Positions 61,371 to 64,000 of a DNA stretch of 64,000 nucleotides are shown piece after piece (position 1 is the stretch's first letter; every line of letters starts with the position of its first letter). The translations under genes and the position numbers were made by a program. The notes beneath the pieces were generated by a model that made no database searches, had not been told where the DNA came from, and saw nothing but the letters and a program-made list of their open reading frames with translations. This stretch comes from Paralichthys olivaceus (Eukaryota; Chordata; Actinopteri; Pleuronectiformes; Paralichthyidae): NCBI RefSeq assembly GCF_024713975.1, contig NC_091105.1:21812939-21876938 (forward strand). The letters are read 5' to 3'.

Positions 61371-62384
61371 TGTGGAAGGTAAAAGGGAAGGACCAAGACG
61401 CAGAACTAAATATTTAACAAAAGGTGTCCTTTTATTAAAAGGTAAAAGTAACAAAATAATTCTTCAATAAAGCAAAAGGTGCACTCTGGCAAAACAGGGA
61501 GAAACAACAGGAAATACAGGAACACTTACTGACGTCAAGGTGATATCTAACAAGACACATGGAGAAAATGATGGCAAACCAACAATGACATGGGGGGAAC
61601 ACAAAGACTTAAATACACACTTGAACTAATGGGTAACTCGGAACAGGTGGCACAGGACAAACAGGTGAGCATGATGAGGGCAGGAAGTCAAATGGGGAAA
61701 ACACACCGGAAGCAGGGACTACAAAATAAAACAGGAAACAGAGGAACAATGAACAAACTTAAAACATGAATTCAAAACGTAACAAAAACAATGTTGAAAC
61801 CGAACTGAAAACACTCTTCATAAACGAGAACAAAAAATACAATAACAATGACAGGGATGAACACAGGAGAAGCACAGGGGGGAACATAGAGGAAAGCAGA
61901 AGGGAACATGAGAGGAAAACAGGGTGAACATAGCGAGGGACAAAGAGGGGACAAAGAGGGGAACACAGGAGAAGCACAGGGTGGAACATAGAGGGGAACA
62001 CAAAGATGAACACAGGAGAAGCACAGGAGGGAACATAGAGGGGAACACAGAGATGAACACAGGAGAAGCACAGGAGGGAACAGAGGGGAACACAGAGATG
62101 AATACAAGAGAAGCACAGGGTGGAACATAGAGGGGAACACAGAGATTAACACAGGAGACGCACAGGGTGGAACACAGAGGAAGGCAGAAGGGAACATGAG
62201 AGGAACACTGGAGGGAACATGAGAGGAACACTGGAGGGAACATGAGAGGAACGTGGCGAGGGACAAAGAGGGGAACACAGGAGAGGGACACAGAGGAACG
62301 CAGAAATATCCATAACCGTGACAAAATACAACACCCGTGACAGAAAATACCACAACGTGACAAAATACTACCATAACCGTGACA
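61371..62384 (-). mobile_element. LTR-like element containing a minisatellite
   Basis: The minus strand starts TGTCACGGTTATGG (62384). It contains CTTCCTGTTTTATTTTGTAG (also seen in the 43177-43998 element), a TATA-like GTGTATTTAAGTC (about 61612), AATAAAAGGACACC (about 61435) and ends near TTCCACA (61371). The layout matches the solo LTR at 43177-43998, so both probably belong to related families. No matching target-site duplication was found. The U3-like part has been expanded by tandem repeats (61855-62300). Confidence 0.45.
61855..62300. repeat. Minisatellite, 47-bp and 23-bp periods
   Basis: About four to five imperfect copies of a 47-bp unit (GATGAACACAGGAGAAGCAC...GGGAACACAGA) are followed by three copies of a 23-bp unit (GAGAGGAACACTGGAGGGAAC). 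The strand is purine-rich. Because 47 is not a multiple of three and stop codons are rare in the motif, long spurious frames open on the minus strand. Confidence 0.9.
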
Positions 62385-63932
62385 GAATTAATTTCCTCAC
62401 TAACTTTATTCAAAGAAAACCAATTTTTTTCAAGACAAACAGTGCCTGACAGTATGTTGTTATGTTGATAAGCTCCACAATGACCAGCTCCAACATTCAA
62501 GTGGTGATTACTGTGTTTTAACATCATCGCATTTACTTTGTGATCCTATTATATAAAATACAACTCACCACACCCAGCTGCAGAGCACAGGACTTCTACT
62601 TCTACTTGAAATGGAGTATTTACACATTATGGTTTTGCTACTTTAGCAAGGTAAAGTGGTCCATTTGAATACTTTGTCCATTATCCGATGGTAGAAAAGA
62701 CTGTGAGAAAAACCACTCTTAGTTGACTGTACTCACAAAATCACCAGAACCTTACCTAGGTTGTACCAGCTGATGCCCAGGACCTCATCCCCTTTCTTCT
62801 AAAAACAAACCTGATGGAGAGCCAGGGTTCAGGTCAGCGGCTTAGACAGACATCTGAGAGAAAGTGACAAAAACTGCTTGGAGAAAAACCTGTGGAATAA
62901 ATTGGTGAATTCCCTGTTGAATCCACACATGCAGGAGCTAAGAGCATGAGATTCAATGTGTGTGCAGCTAACAACTGTCTACCATTAAAATCCCTGTACA
63001 CTTGTGTCTGTAACAGAAAAGGTTTGGATACCAGTAAGGCACAGCAGCAAAGTGGCCCCAGGGGCCCCTGGTGTCATACAAGACAAAAAAGCTTTATAAT
63101 TAACATAAATATGAGAACAGATAGTGCAGCTGTATATTAGTAATTATAGTATTATAGCATATTACCATAGAACGCATTATTGAATTGGAATTACCTCAGC
63201 CAACCAACACAATTGTTGACTTGTATTGACACAGTATTTCATTACATGTCCAAATACATTTGGTTATGTTAACTTAAACTAAGGAACCACACAGTACATG
63301 GTGAATGTGCATCTCTTAAACAGGGACTATTGTTGCTGCTTTTCATCTCAGTTACTCAGTAGTCTCCATTTCTATAATCATTGCTCTAGGTATCATGCTA
63401 GTGCACTACATGTAACAAGCATGAGACATAGCCTGATGCACTCTAATGAAAAGGGCTGTCCATAGTGAGATCAGTGAGAGCACCAGACCCCAGTGAATGA
63501 AGGGACACATACACTCAGTGATTTTTAACAAAGGAAACTGGGTCAGGTGCAATTATTGAACCAGGCCCGAGATATATTCCTACAATCTGAATGTCTGATT
63601 GTTGCACCTTTTGTCCAGGAGCGACTAGCGAATTCTTCCGAGATGTGGAAAGGAACGACCGCCTGAATCAGGATCCAGCGTTTGTCCCTCAGACTCATGA
63701 CTCGAAGCTTCACAGGGCATTTCACATCCTAATTTGATTACAGGCTGTTTAATTTAGATTTAGTTTGATATCTAAACACTGTGTTGATTCACAAACTGTG
63801 GTGGTTTTGAATGTAACAAAGGGATTCCACCAGTTTTTCAGTCATGTCTGGTGTGAATATCAGTTTGGATAAATATACTCGCAGCCTTTGTTATGTTTTC
63901 ATGCACAATTGTACTTAATGCATTCTCTACAG
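62385..63932. other. Gene-free stretch before a terminal exon
   Basis: Starts with a sequence flanking the repeated CCGTGACA motifs. No supported gene. The end forms a plausible 3' splice site: a branch-like TACTTAAT, CATTCTCTACAG, with AG at 63931-63932. Confidence 0.4.
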
Positions 63933-64000
63933 ACCAGACTGACACTTCCCCTGAAAGTGAAGATGATGAGTCTGGTGACTACAACATTTCCACAGATGAC
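63933..64000 (+). CDS. Partial exon at the window edge, acidic Ser-Gly protein, possibly a syndecan
   Basis: Directly after a good splice acceptor (CATTCTCTACAG) the sequence is open to the window end in one frame, entered in phase 1. It reads QTDTSPESEDDESGDYNIST followed by DD. The composition is strongly acidic with Ser-Gly next to acidic residues (DDESGDY), the type of site used for glycosaminoglycan attachment. An extracellular exon 2 of a syndecan (for example sdc2) entered in phase 1 after a signal-peptide exon would look like this, and SDC2 lies on the same human chromosome arm as TRHR. This is inference from 22 codons; no upstream signal-peptide exon was found in the window. Confidence 0.4.

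Noticed and set aside
61772..62527. Minus-strand frame of 251 codons, Pro/Ser/Cys-rich
   Set aside because: A low-complexity translation of the 47-bp minisatellite; several frames are open at once, which is typical of a stop-poor repeat.
1..64000. CRISPR arrays, bacterial operons or phage genes
   Set aside because: No array of regularly spaced identical repeats with unique spacers, and no dense coding. The regular repeats seen are vertebrate micro- and minisatellites.

Overview
This is vertebrate, almost certainly teleost fish, genomic DNA. The genes have introns, the base composition is AT-rich with a GC-rich first exon only at the receptor gene, and the background is full of repeat types I know from ray-finned fish (tRNA-derived SINE fragments, Tc1 and hAT remnants, LINE reverse-transcriptase relics, solo-LTR-like blocks). 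Nothing looks bacterial: no operons, no CRISPR array, no rRNA. All identifications come from reading the sequence and remembered family features; no database search was run.

Left part (1-13.4 kb): the left edge (about 300-480, minus strand) resembles a promoter and non-coding first exon of a gene that continues outside the window. After SINE fragments and a MITE-like element comes the most unusual object here: a direct tandem array of three about 3.3-kb units (4155-13424). Each unit holds a two-exon gene for an eIF4G-like protein with a MIF4G domain and an MA3 domain, but without a recognisable eIF4E-binding motif or W2 domain. The three copies (488, 498 and 518 residues) are nearly identical. 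They differ mainly in an in-frame 30-bp minisatellite at the end of the MA3 domain (3, 4 and 6 repeats). Units 1 and 2 also carry a possible small membrane-protein exon broken at a C-run; unit 3 lost that stretch in a deletion of about 0.75 kb.

Middle part (19.5-31.1 kb): a thyrotropin-releasing hormone receptor gene (trhr, type 1-like, 410 residues) in two coding exons separated by a 9.8-kb intron. The intron contains a textbook hAT MITE with a perfect 8-bp target-site duplication. It also contains a badly decayed antisense copy of what I believe is a multicopy fish protein family.

Right part (31-64 kb): no complete gene is visible. It holds LINE relics, a Tc1 transposase relic, solo-LTR-like elements (one with a perfect 6-bp target-site duplication), a 47-bp minisatellite and long microsatellites. 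At the very end a splice acceptor is followed by an open, acidic Ser-Gly-containing exon that runs off the window and may belong to a syndecan-type proteoglycan. The eIF4G-like proteins would act in cytoplasmic translation and the receptor at the plasma membrane; nothing suggests that they work together.
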